A program made the position numbers and the translations under genes. Positions 26,400 through 34,322 of a stretch of 56,731 bases of DNA are shown here, piece after piece (within the stretch, counting starts at the first letter, position 1; each line of letters begins with the position of its first letter). The stretch is from Bacillota bacterium (GTDB taxonomy: Bacteria; Bacillota; Dehalobacteriia; UBA4068; UBA4997): NCBI GenBank assembly GCA_017397935.1, contig JAFQHN010000008.1:1-56731 (forward strand). Direction: 5' to 3'. The notes under the pieces were generated by a model. That model searched no databases and had not been told where the DNA came from. It saw only the letters and a list, made by a program, of their open reading frames with translations.

Positions 26400-27086
26400 A
26401 TGTGGGAATTGCTGTATCTTTTTGGCACGCTGGTGCCGGGGCTGGGGTTTCTGCTGGGATATCTTAACAGCAACGCCTTCCCCAAGCCGCTTTCGGCCGA
26501 GGAAGAACGGGCGGCGCTGCTAGCACTTGGGCAGGGTGATGAACAGGCGCGGACGCTGCTTATCGAGCACAACCTGCGGCTGGTGGCCCATATTGTCCGC
26601 AAATTTGACAGCGCCGGCTTTGATAAGGAGGATTTAATTTCCATCGGCACTATCGGCCTGATCAAAGCCATCAACACCTTCAACCCCGAGAAAAACATTC
26701 GCCTTACCACCTATTCCGCGCGCTGTATCGAAAACGAGGTGCTGATGTTTCTGCGCGCCACCAAGAACAGCCGCACCGAAATATCGCTGAACGACCCTGT
26801 TGGCGCCGACAAAGAGGGCAATCAAATCACCCTGCTGGAAACGCTGGGCACCGACGGCGGCGAAATTCTGGACGAGGTGGAGAGCCGTGACGATGAGCGT
26901 TTGCTGCGGCTGAGCCTTTCTGATTTATCGCCCAAGGAGCGTTACATTGTAATTAAACGGTATGGCCTGGACGGCGGCGAGGAGCGAACCCAGCGCGAGA
27001 TTGCCAAGGAGCTGGGCATAAGCCGCAGTTATGTATCCCGCATTGAGAAAAAGGCTCTGCAAAAGCTGCACAAGGCCTTTGATTAA
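26400..27086 (+). CDS. sigK: Pro-sigma-K, sporulation sigma factor
   Basis: Late mother-cell sigma factor. The 228 residues begin with a hydrophobic pro-sequence (MWELLYLFGTLVPGLGFLLG) like that removed from B. subtilis pro-sigma-K by SpoIVFB, then NSNAFPKPLSAEEE at the processing region, sigma region 2 (HNLRLVAHIVRKF, DLISIGTIGLIKA) and region 4 (REIAKELGISRSYVSRIEK). The gene is continuous, with no skin-like element. GGAGG lies 9 bases before ATG 26400. It is near-diagnostic for a spore former, although some asporogenous relatives retain it. Confidence 0.95.
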   Translation: MWELLYLFGTLVPGLGFLLGYLNSNAFPKPLSAEEERAALLALGQGDEQARTLLIEHNLRLVAHIVRKFDSAGFDKEDLISIGTIGLIKAINTFNPEKNIRLTTYSARCIENEVLMFLRATKNSRTEISLNDPVGADKEGNQITLLETLGTDGGEILDEVESRDDERLLRLSLSDLSPKERYIVIKRYGLDGGEERTQREIAKELGISRSYVSRIEKKALQKLHKAFD

Positions 27087-27179
27087 CGCCAAAATGTCGG
27101 CATAGCCACCCGCGGAGCAGCATATAATTCAGCAACAAAGATGAGAATGCTAAAACCAAGCTGAAAGGATCATGCTGCC

Positions 27180-27599
27180 ATGGAAAAATCAAACCAACCA
27201 AACAAGATAAAAACTTTGCCCTCCCGTATGGCCGTCGGCGGTATGCCGCGCCCGCTGGCCCTGCTGCAAGGCCTGCTGTGGGCCGCCGCATTGTTGGGCT
27301 TAGGCTCCCTGCTGCTGGCTGCGGCGTACACCCAAACCGATTTAAGCCGCCCCACCATGCACCTGCTGCAACAGGTGATACTTGGCCTGGCCTGCATGGT
27401 GGGCGCCTGGCGCACGGCACGGCTGGCAGGGCGCAAAGGCCTGTTTAACGGCCTGCTGCTGGCGGTACTGCTGCTTATAATGCTGGCCGCGGTTAATATT
27501 GCAGCGGCCGGTGGGGTACATATCGGATTGCCGCTGCTGGTGAAAGCAGTTATCTTGACGGCAGGCGGCGCTCTGGGCGGAATGTTGGGCGTGCTGTAA
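27180..27599 (+). CDS. TIGR04086-type four-helix membrane protein (YrzE-like)
   Basis: Small (139-residue) hydrophobic protein with four predicted membrane helices at about 27-48, 62-80, 88-108 and 113-136, and a short polar N-terminus. The length, helix spacing and Gly-rich last helix match the TIGR04086/YrzE family, found mainly in spore-forming Bacillota; its function is unknown. AAAGGA precedes ATG 27180. It follows sigK by 93 bases. A CATATAAT sequence at 27121-27128 could be a -10 element, but no good -35 is visible. Confidence 0.7.
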   Translation: MEKSNQPNKIKTLPSRMAVGGMPRPLALLQGLLWAAALLGLGSLLLAAAYTQTDLSRPTMHLLQQVILGLACMVGAWRTARLAGRKGLFNGLLLAVLLLIMLAAVNIAAAGGVHIGLPLLVKAVILTAGGALGGMLGVL

Positions 27600-27642
27600 A
27601 GCAAATTTAACATGAATTTTAATACAATATTTACGGAAAATC

Positions 27643-27672
27643 TTGCTCTCTCGGCTCCGGTTATGCTATAAT
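27643..27672 (+). promoter_or_regulatory. argH promoter
   Basis: TTGCTC (27643-27648), 18 bases, perfect TATAAT (27667-27672). The -10 overlaps an upstream in-frame ATG at 27671, which therefore cannot be the argH start. Confidence 0.7.
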
Positions 27673-27706
27673 GAAATATCATATTATAAAACCGAGGTGC
27701 AAAATC

Positions 27707-29098
27707 TTGACTGAAAGCAAACTGTGGGGCGGACGCTTCGCCAAAACCACCGACAAACTGGTTGAGGATTTCCATTCTTCCATCAGCTTTGACCGGATTT
27801 TATACGAACACGATATCAAAGGCTCGATGGCTCACGCCAAAATGCTGGGCCGACAGGGCATCATCACCGAGTCCGAGGCCGACCAACTGATTGAGTGCCT
27901 GCAAGGTATTTTGCAGGACATCAACGCCGGCCAAGTGGAATTTGAGGTTGGCGCCGAAGATATCCATATGAATATTGAGAAAATTTTGACCGAGCGTGTG
28001 GGTGATGTGGGCAAAAAACTGCATACCGCCCGCAGCCGCAACGACCAGGTGGCGCTGGATATTCGCCTGTATATTAAGGCGCAGATCAAAGAGGTGCAGG
28101 CCCTGCTGCTGCACCAACAGCGCGTGCTGCTGGATTTGGCGGCCGAGCATAAAGGCAGCATTATGGCCGGTTATACCCACCTGCAAAAGGCACAGCCCAT
28201 CAGCATGGGGCACCATTTGCTGGCTTATTTCCAAATGTTCCGCCGAGATTACGAGCGTTTGAGTGATTGTTACCGCCGTGCCGATGCGCTGCCGCTGGGC
28301 AGCGGTGCGCTGGCCACCACCACCTTCCCCATCGACCGCTATTTTGTGGCCGAGGAGTTAGGTTTTTCCGCTATCTGCGAGAACAGCCTGGACGGCGTGA
28401 GCGACCGTGATTTTATTGTGGAGTTTATCAGCGCGGCGTCGTTGATTATGGTGCATCTCTCCCGTTTCTCCGAGGAAATTGTGCTGTGGTCGTCCAATGA
28501 GTTTGGCTACATCACGCTGGATGACGGTTACAGCACCGGTTCCTCCATTATGCCGCAGAAGAAAAACCCCGATGTGGCTGAGCTGGTGCGCGGCAAAAGC
28601 GGCCGTGTGTTTGGCCACCTGATGGGCACGCTGACCATGCTGAAAGGTCTGCCGCTGGCGTACAACAAGGATATGCAGGAGGACAAAGAGGCCCTGTTTG
28701 ACACCGTGGACACCGTCAAGAAGTCGCTGCTGGTGTTTGCCCCCATGCTGGCCACCATGCGTGTGAATGTGGAGCGTATGCATGACCGTGCCAAGGGCGG
28801 CTTCATCAATGCCACCGACGCCGCTGATTATCTGGCCGCGCGGGGTGTACCCTTCCGTGAAGCGCACGCCGTTATCGGCAATCTGGTTAAGCTGGCCGAG
28901 GACAAGGATGTGGCGCTGGAAGACTTGTCGCTGGAAGATTTTCAGCAGCTCTCCCCTGTTTTCCAGTCGGATATTTACGATTACATCAAAATTGAGAAGT
29001 GCGTGGCGGCCCGCAACATCCCCGGCGGCCCTGCCATCCCCGCAGTTGAGGCGGCCATTGCCAGCGGTGAAAAGTGGCTGGCAGCCCAGCAGGCCTAA
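27707..29098 (+). CDS. argH: Argininosuccinate lyase
   Basis: Last step of arginine synthesis: splits argininosuccinate into arginine and fumarate. The 463 residues begin MTESKLWGGRF, the standard N-terminus, and contain the fumarase/aspartase superfamily signature GSSIMPQKKNPD plus TARSRNDQVALD and TAADYLA-type segments. TTG at 27707 is the start: GAGGTG lies 7 bases before it and the promoter -10 lies further upstream. argG is not adjacent, which is unusual; it must be encoded elsewhere or be absent. Confidence 0.95.
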   Translation: MTESKLWGGRFAKTTDKLVEDFHSSISFDRILYEHDIKGSMAHAKMLGRQGIITESEADQLIECLQGILQDINAGQVEFEVGAEDIHMNIEKILTERVGDVGKKLHTARSRNDQVALDIRLYIKAQIKEVQALLLHQQRVLLDLAAEHKGSIMAGYTHLQKAQPISMGHHLLAYFQMFRRDYERLSDCYRRADALPLGSGALATTTFPIDRYFVAEELGFSAICENSLDGVSDRDFIVEFISAASLIMVHLSRFSEEIVLWSSNEFGYITLDDGYSTGSSIMPQKKNPDVAELVRGKSGRVFGHLMGTLTMLKGLPLAYNKDMQEDKEALFDTVDTVKKSLLVFAPMLATMRVNVERMHDRAKGGFINATDAADYLAARGVPFREAHAVIGNLVKLAEDKDVALEDLSLEDFQQLSPVFQSDIYDYIKIEKCVAARNIPGGPAIPAVEAAIASGEKWLAAQQA

Positions 29099-29145
29099 AA
29101 AATTGCTTCATATTATATTCGCAGCTTATATTTGCAGCCAAAAAC

Positions 29146-29183
29146 AGAACAAGCCTTCGGGTTCATCCCCCAAGGCTTGTTTT
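29146..29183. terminator. Terminator after argH, possibly bidirectional
   Basis: AACAAGCCTT pairs with AAGGCTTGTT around a 14-base loop, followed by TTTT on the plus strand. On the minus strand a TTCTGTTTTT tract follows, so it may also end the mutS2 transcript. Confidence 0.8.
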
Positions 29184-29233
29184 TTATTGTTCTTTATTGT
29201 TTTTTATGCGTAAGATGAGGCAAAAATGACGGG

Positions 29234-29276
29234 GGCAATTGTCAACCAAACGGTTACACTCCCGTAAACAATCGCC
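29234..29276 (-). repeat. Dispersed palindromic repeat, copy 2
   Basis: Read on the minus strand it begins GGCGATTGT and ends ACAATTGCC, with core CCGTTTGGTTGACAATT. It is 34/39 identical to the copy at 7360-7403. It lies between the convergent argH and mutS2 genes. Confidence 0.7.
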
Positions 29277-29328
29277 AAAAATCGTCACAAATTGTCATCT
29301 GATTTCATTTAATTTCATCTTCAACAAG

Positions 29329-31725
29329 CTATTTCAACTCGACCACGGTTACACCCCAGCCGCCCTCGTTAAAGCTTGCGCCGTTCACCGAGGCCACCAG
29401 ACGGTGCTTTTTCAGATATGGCAGCACACCGGCTTTCAGCGCACCTGTGCCGCGCCCGTGAATAACCCGCACCTGGTGCAAACCGGCCAAAAAGGCGTCA
29501 TCCAGGTACTTATCCAGCTGGTATATGGCCTCATCCACCGTCAAGCCGTGCAAATCAATGTCCGGGCTGATATGGCGCGCCTTCTCCTGCATCATAAAGC
29601 GAGTGCTGGCGGTGCGCTCCTTCTGCACCTTCTGCTTGTCAATCCGCAGGTCAGAGAGGTTGACATTCACCTTCATCACGCCGATTTGCACCTGCATTTC
29701 GCCCTTCTCGTTGGGCAGAGTGCAGACAATACCGCTTTGGCGCAGCTTCGGCACCTCCACCGACTGACCGATTTCGACCTTGGTGGGCGCATCACCCTGG
29801 TATTTTTTAGCGGGCAGGTTGTTTTGCAGCTTATCCTGCAATTTCTGCATTTTGCTGCGTGCCGCCTGCACCTCTTTACCCTGCACGCCGGCCTTTTTCA
29901 ACTCCTGCTTCATCTGCTGATAAAGTTCCTCGGCTTCGCGGCGGCTTTCCTTGACGATTTCGGCCGCTTGCAGTCTGGCTTTGGTAATAATCTCGGCTTC
30001 CCTGTTCGATAACTCGATCTCACGGTTTTTCAGCTGACGCTGCTGCTCCACCACCTCTGCCAGGCGCAAATCAGCCTCGTGGCTGGCCTGTTCTGCCTGC
30101 AAACGGTGCTCCTCCAAGCCGCTGATGAGGTCGGCCACCTGCTGCTCATCTGCCGTTAAAAAGCTGTTGGCACGGTCAATTACCGCGCTGTTCAGCCCCA
30201 GCTTCTCGGCAATCTGAAAGGCGTTGCTCTTGCCGGGAATACCCATCAGCAGGCGATAAGTGGGGCGCAGCGTTTCGACATCAAACTCCACGCTGGCGTT
30301 GGTGTAGCCGTTTTTGTTGTAGGCAAAGCTTTTCAGCTCGCTGTAATGGGTGGTGGCCAGCGTTTTGGCGCCCGCCCGGTGCAGATATTCCAGAATACTC
30401 ATAGCCAGCGCCGCACCCTCCGTCGGGTCGGTGCCGGAGCCCAGCTCGTCCAGCAGAATCAGCGAATCGTCACCGGAATGAGCGAGAATCTGCACAATGT
30501 TGCTCATGTGCGCCGAGAAGGTGCTCAGGCTCTGCTCAATGCTCTGCTCGTCACCGATGTCCGCAAAAATCTGACGATAAAAGGCCAGACCGGAACCGGG
30601 CTCGGCAGGAATATGCAGGCCCGAAAGCGCCATCAGCGTCAGCAGGCCAACAGTTTTTAAGGTGACGGTTTTACCGCCGGTATTGGGGCCGGTAATCACC
30701 ATAACCTTCAACTTCGGCTCCAACCGCACATCGATCGGCACCACCACCGCGCTGCTGATCAGGGGATGACGGGCCTGTTTCAGGTTGATAAGGCCGTTGC
30801 TGTTAAGCTGGCAGGGCGCTGCCTGCATATCATAACTTAACTGGGCCTTGGCCATGATAAAATCAATGCGCGCCAAACCCCACATGGTATGAGACAGCGG
30901 CTCCCGGCTGCTGGCCACCACCGCCGAAAGCGCCCGCAAAATAGCGGCGATCTCATCATCCTCCTCCAAATGCAGACGGGCCAGCTCATTGTTGGCCTGC
31001 ATTACAGCCAGCGGCTCGACAAACAGGGTGGCGCCGCTGCTGCTGACATCATGCACTGCACCGGCCACGCTGCTGCGATACTCCTGCTTGACGGGCACCA
31101 CATAACGGCCGCCCCGCAAGGTCACAATCGGGTCTTGCAGAAACTTGGCGGTGTTGGGATTTTTGATGAAATTCTCCAAACGATCCTGAATTTGGCGCTC
31201 AAACATCCTGATACGGTGGCGCAGATTGGCCAAACGGTCGCTCGCTCCGTCAGCAATCTGCCCATCCGGGCCAATGGCCTTGGCAACTGCGGTTTCAATC
31301 GTCTTAAAAATGTCCAGCCGCTTAGCCTGCTCGGCCAGCTGGGGATAATGCCCCTTGATGTGGGAGAAAAACTCCTTGGTCTGCCGCGATGCACGGCAGG
31401 TATCAGCCACGGCCATCAACTGCTCCACCGTCAGCACGCCGCCCAGTTCCAGCATCCGCAGCGCCTCACGAATATCACGGCAGGGGCCGGCATTGAACAG
31501 CGGGTACAGGCGCATGATCTCCACGCCCTCGCTCGTTTCCTCAATGGCCTTGGTGGCAGCATCGACGGTTTTTTTCGGCTCCAACGCCAGCAGCAGCTCA
31601 CGGCTGGGTTCAAAGCAGGCATACTCCGCCAGCCGTTCAATCACTTTGTTAAATTCCAGCTTATCACGGTATTTGGCCGCAAAATTTGCGGAATCATCTA
31701 TATTTTCAGTAAATTTTTCGGTCAT
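29329..31725 (-). CDS. mutS2: MutS2 family ATPase/endonuclease
   Basis: MutS2 proteins suppress homologous recombination and in B. subtilis act on collided ribosomes. The 798 residues have the MutS core and clamp (1-300), Walker A GPNTGGKTVTLKT near 335, Walker B LILLDELGSGTDP, a long coiled coil (about 515-620), and a C-terminal Smr nuclease domain with DIDLHGLTVDEA and IHGRGTGALK. The mismatch-recognition domain of MutS is absent, as expected. GGTGG lies before ATG 31725, 12 bases after the U32 peptidase stop, so the two are co-transcribed. Confidence 0.95.
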   Translation of the reverse strand: MTEKFTENIDDSANFAAKYRDKLEFNKVIERLAEYACFEPSRELLLALEPKKTVDAATKAIEETSEGVEIMRLYPLFNAGPCRDIREALRMLELGGVLTVEQLMAVADTCRASRQTKEFFSHIKGHYPQLAEQAKRLDIFKTIETAVAKAIGPDGQIADGASDRLANLRHRIRMFERQIQDRLENFIKNPNTAKFLQDPIVTLRGGRYVVPVKQEYRSSVAGAVHDVSSSGATLFVEPLAVMQANNELARLHLEEDDEIAAILRALSAVVASSREPLSHTMWGLARIDFIMAKAQLSYDMQAAPCQLNSNGLINLKQARHPLISSAVVVPIDVRLEPKLKVMVITGPNTGGKTVTLKTVGLLTLMALSGLHIPAEPGSGLAFYRQIFADIGDEQSIEQSLSTFSAHMSNIVQILAHSGDDSLILLDELGSGTDPTEGAALAMSILEYLHRAGAKTLATTHYSELKSFAYNKNGYTNASVEFDVETLRPTYRLLMGIPGKSNAFQIAEKLGLNSAVIDRANSFLTADEQQVADLISGLEEHRLQAEQASHEADLRLAEVVEQQRQLKNREIELSNREAEIITKARLQAAEIVKESRREAEELYQQMKQELKKAGVQGKEVQAARSKMQKLQDKLQNNLPAKKYQGDAPTKVEIGQSVEVPKLRQSGIVCTLPNEKGEMQVQIGVMKVNVNLSDLRIDKQKVQKERTASTRFMMQEKARHISPDIDLHGLTVDEAIYQLDKYLDDAFLAGLHQVRVIHGRGTGALKAGVLPYLKKHRLVASVNGASFNEGGWGVTVVELK

Positions 31726-31737
31726 ATTTTACACCAC

Positions 31738-34215
31738 CTATTCCACACCACGGTAATAATGGCCCTTGGTAAGGCCTGCGCCGCAAATCGCTGCCAACCT
31801 GGTCTTATACGCCGCCAACAGCTCATCATTGACACGGCTGCTGCAAACATCACGGTAAATTTCGGTGATTTTTGCCACCTTCTCCGCCCCATAATGCAGC
31901 AGATCCAAACGCAGCACATCATGCTCGGCCGCCAACTGCGCCACCTCTTCCAGCAGACAAAGCTGATGGCCGTTATAAATGTAGCTGCGGCAAAATTCAT
32001 CGGTGAACACGGGGAAGGCAAAGCCCTTCTCATCACGCAGACGGAAGCCGCCCGCACGGCAGGCACCGGCACAGGGAGTATCGGCCAGCTTACCGCCGCA
32101 AATCGCACCAATCGGACAATGACGGCTGTTCATCACCTGCAAATTGCCGAAAATCTGCACCTCAGTCTGCACACGGCCCTGCATTTTGGCCGCCATGGTT
32201 TTCAGCTGCGTCCCATTCAACTCACGGGAGAGAGCAATTCTTCCGCAACCTCGGCTTTGATAAGCAGCAGCGGCCGTCACATTAAAGCAGTTCAGGCCAA
32301 AATCAGCCACCACCTGCGGCTGCCAACCCATATCGTCCAGCAGTTGCAGCGCCCACGGGTTGCCGGCCAGCACACCCTCAAAACCGGCATCACGGTACTG
32401 CGCCAAGCGTTTACGCCACAGCGGCAGCTCACCTTCCAGCGCCATTACCGGCAGCTGCGCCCAAACCGGCTTGCCCAGCGATGCCAACTTGCGTAAATCA
32501 TCGGCTGTGGGCTGCGGCTGAAAGCGCCCACGCCACGCACACCAGTAGATGTAATCGGCACCGGCCGCCACAGCAGACTCAGCCGCCGCCAGGTTATCCA
32601 CCAGCACCGCCAGCGCGGCTTGTTTGCGGCCCTTGTTCAGCTTGGCCGGCTGTGATTTTAAGGTTTGGGCAGGCTTGGCAGAAGGCAGAGGCACCCGCTG
32701 ATACGGCAGCAGCAGTTTGTCCTCCAAGGCCTGCACAGCATCACGGCGCAGGTTGTTAAGCACGCTGGCCGGCAGCATTACGCCCTCGTCCAGTTCACCT
32801 GTCAGCGAGGCAAGCCGCCAACCGCTGCCGCCCAAACGACCCAACTGCTTTTCCAGCAAGGCCCAATCAGCAGGGCGGTTAAGCGCCTGCGGAATTTCAT
32901 AATCGGCGCAAACAGCAGCCGAAACAGCACCATAAGTGGCTTTTAGCTGCGGTTTTGCCCCCAGCTTGCCGCAAAACTCCAACATCAGCGGCAGATTATC
33001 CTGCGGCTGCATCACCGATTCCCCTTGGCTGTTAAGCGCACTGTCCGAGGTTTTGAAAACTCTGTCCCCCGGCGAAAGATAACGCGTCTGCACCGGGAGA
33101 CCCGCCAGCGGCAGGCGCACACGGCCACCGCCAAGCTCATCAAAAGCCTTGACCTCAAAGCCCTGACGGCCGCCCTTGCTCACCCAGATTTCCAGACCGT
33201 CACCCACCAGCAGGGGCGCTTCCAGCTTCAAAATCAGGGCATCACGCTCGATTTTCTCAATGCGGCCAAGGCGCGTACCACGGTTGTTGGGGCGCTCATA
33301 GCTCATCAAATCCGCCCCCGGCTCGGCCTGCAAATAAGCCTGCGTAAACCCACGGTTAAAGGCTTGCAGCAAGGCTCGCTCATCGTAAGCCTGCCCCTGC
33401 TTGGCCGCCGCATAAGCCGCCGTCACCGTGGCCACATATTCGGGGCGCTTCATGCGGCCCTCCAACTTCAACGACACCACCCCGGCCTCGGTCAGCTGAG
33501 GCAGCAGGTCAATGGTGTTCAAATCCTTGGGCGAGAGCAAATGGCCGCTGCCGCGCACCTCGCCGTTTTTATCCAGCAGTTGATATTTAAGGCGGCAGGG
33601 CTGGGCACAGCGCCCACGGTTGCCGCTGCGGCCGCCCACCAGGCTGCTGAACAGACATTGGCCGGAGAAACAAATGCACAGCGCACCGTGAGCGAAAACC
33701 TCAATTTCCATGGGGGATTTGGCGCAAATGCTGCGGATGTCATCCAGCGAAACCTCCCGCGCCAAAATGGCCCGATGAAAACCGTAAGTCTCCATCGCCC
33801 GGACACCTGCCGAATTATGCAGCGTCATTTGCGTGCTGGCATTCAGCGGTATCTGCGGATAAGCCGTGGACAGCGCCGCCACCAGCCCCATGTCCTGCAC
33901 GATAAGCGCATCAGCCCCCACCTGATAAAGCTGGCAGCAGAAATCCACCGCCTCGGGCAGCTCATCATCGGTCAGCAGGGTGTTTACCGCCACATAAACG
34001 GCCACACCGCGCAGATGGGCATAACGAATCAGCTCGGCCAGCTCATCCACCGCAAAATTGGCCGCATAAGCACGCGCACCAAACCGCTTGCCGGCCAGAT
34101 AAACGGCATCGGCACCGCTGTTTACCGCCGCAAAAAAAGCTTCTCTGCTGCCGGCCGGCGCCAAAATTTCGGGCAAATTGGCTGATTGGGGGTTGGTTTC
34201 GGCAATATTCCGCAT
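31738..34215 (-). CDS. U32 family peptidase, long RlhA-like form
   Basis: An 825-residue protein of the U32 collagenase-like family. The N-terminal TIM-barrel part opens with EILAPAGSREAFFAAVNSGA and carries the U32 signature EVFAHGALCICFSGQCLFSS (split: EVFAHGALCIC then FSGQCLFSS), then GNRGRCAQPCR. A central DUF3656-like region and a second barrel-like half with CPIGAICGG and CAGACRAGGF cysteine clusters follow. Long U32 proteins such as E. coli RlhA hydroxylate 23S rRNA C2501 using an Fe-S cluster and prephenate, so RNA hydroxylation is likelier than proteolysis here. GGAGGAC precedes ATG 34215; mutS2 follows. Confidence 0.88.
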   Translation of the reverse strand: MRNIAETNPQSANLPEILAPAGSREAFFAAVNSGADAVYLAGKRFGARAYAANFAVDELAELIRYAHLRGVAVYVAVNTLLTDDELPEAVDFCCQLYQVGADALIVQDMGLVAALSTAYPQIPLNASTQMTLHNSAGVRAMETYGFHRAILAREVSLDDIRSICAKSPMEIEVFAHGALCICFSGQCLFSSLVGGRSGNRGRCAQPCRLKYQLLDKNGEVRGSGHLLSPKDLNTIDLLPQLTEAGVVSLKLEGRMKRPEYVATVTAAYAAAKQGQAYDERALLQAFNRGFTQAYLQAEPGADLMSYERPNNRGTRLGRIEKIERDALILKLEAPLLVGDGLEIWVSKGGRQGFEVKAFDELGGGRVRLPLAGLPVQTRYLSPGDRVFKTSDSALNSQGESVMQPQDNLPLMLEFCGKLGAKPQLKATYGAVSAAVCADYEIPQALNRPADWALLEKQLGRLGGSGWRLASLTGELDEGVMLPASVLNNLRRDAVQALEDKLLLPYQRVPLPSAKPAQTLKSQPAKLNKGRKQAALAVLVDNLAAAESAVAAGADYIYWCAWRGRFQPQPTADDLRKLASLGKPVWAQLPVMALEGELPLWRKRLAQYRDAGFEGVLAGNPWALQLLDDMGWQPQVVADFGLNCFNVTAAAAYQSRGCGRIALSRELNGTQLKTMAAKMQGRVQTEVQIFGNLQVMNSRHCPIGAICGGKLADTPCAGACRAGGFRLRDEKGFAFPVFTDEFCRSYIYNGHQLCLLEEVAQLAAEHDVLRLDLLHYGAEKVAKITEIYRDVCSSRVNDELLAAYKTRLAAICGAGLTKGHYYRGVE

Positions 34216-34252
34216 AATTTGTCCTCCATAAAAATTACAAACACTTATACAG

Positions 34253-34301
34253 CAAAAGGGGCGGTACCGGCTGCCACTTTGAGCCGCCGGCCAGCCGCCC
34301 C
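34253..34301 (-). terminator. Terminator after pheT
   Basis: On the minus strand GGGGCGG pairs with CCGCCCC, with further pairing of GGCCGGC-type inner arms, followed by TTTT. It separates pheST from the U32-mutS2 genes. Confidence 0.8.
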
Positions 34302-34322
34302 GAATAATATTTAATTAAGACA

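Noticed and set aside
26400-27086. Skin-type element interrupting sigK
   Set aside because: The sigK frame is continuous from pro-sequence to region 4, with no insertion or recombinase gene.
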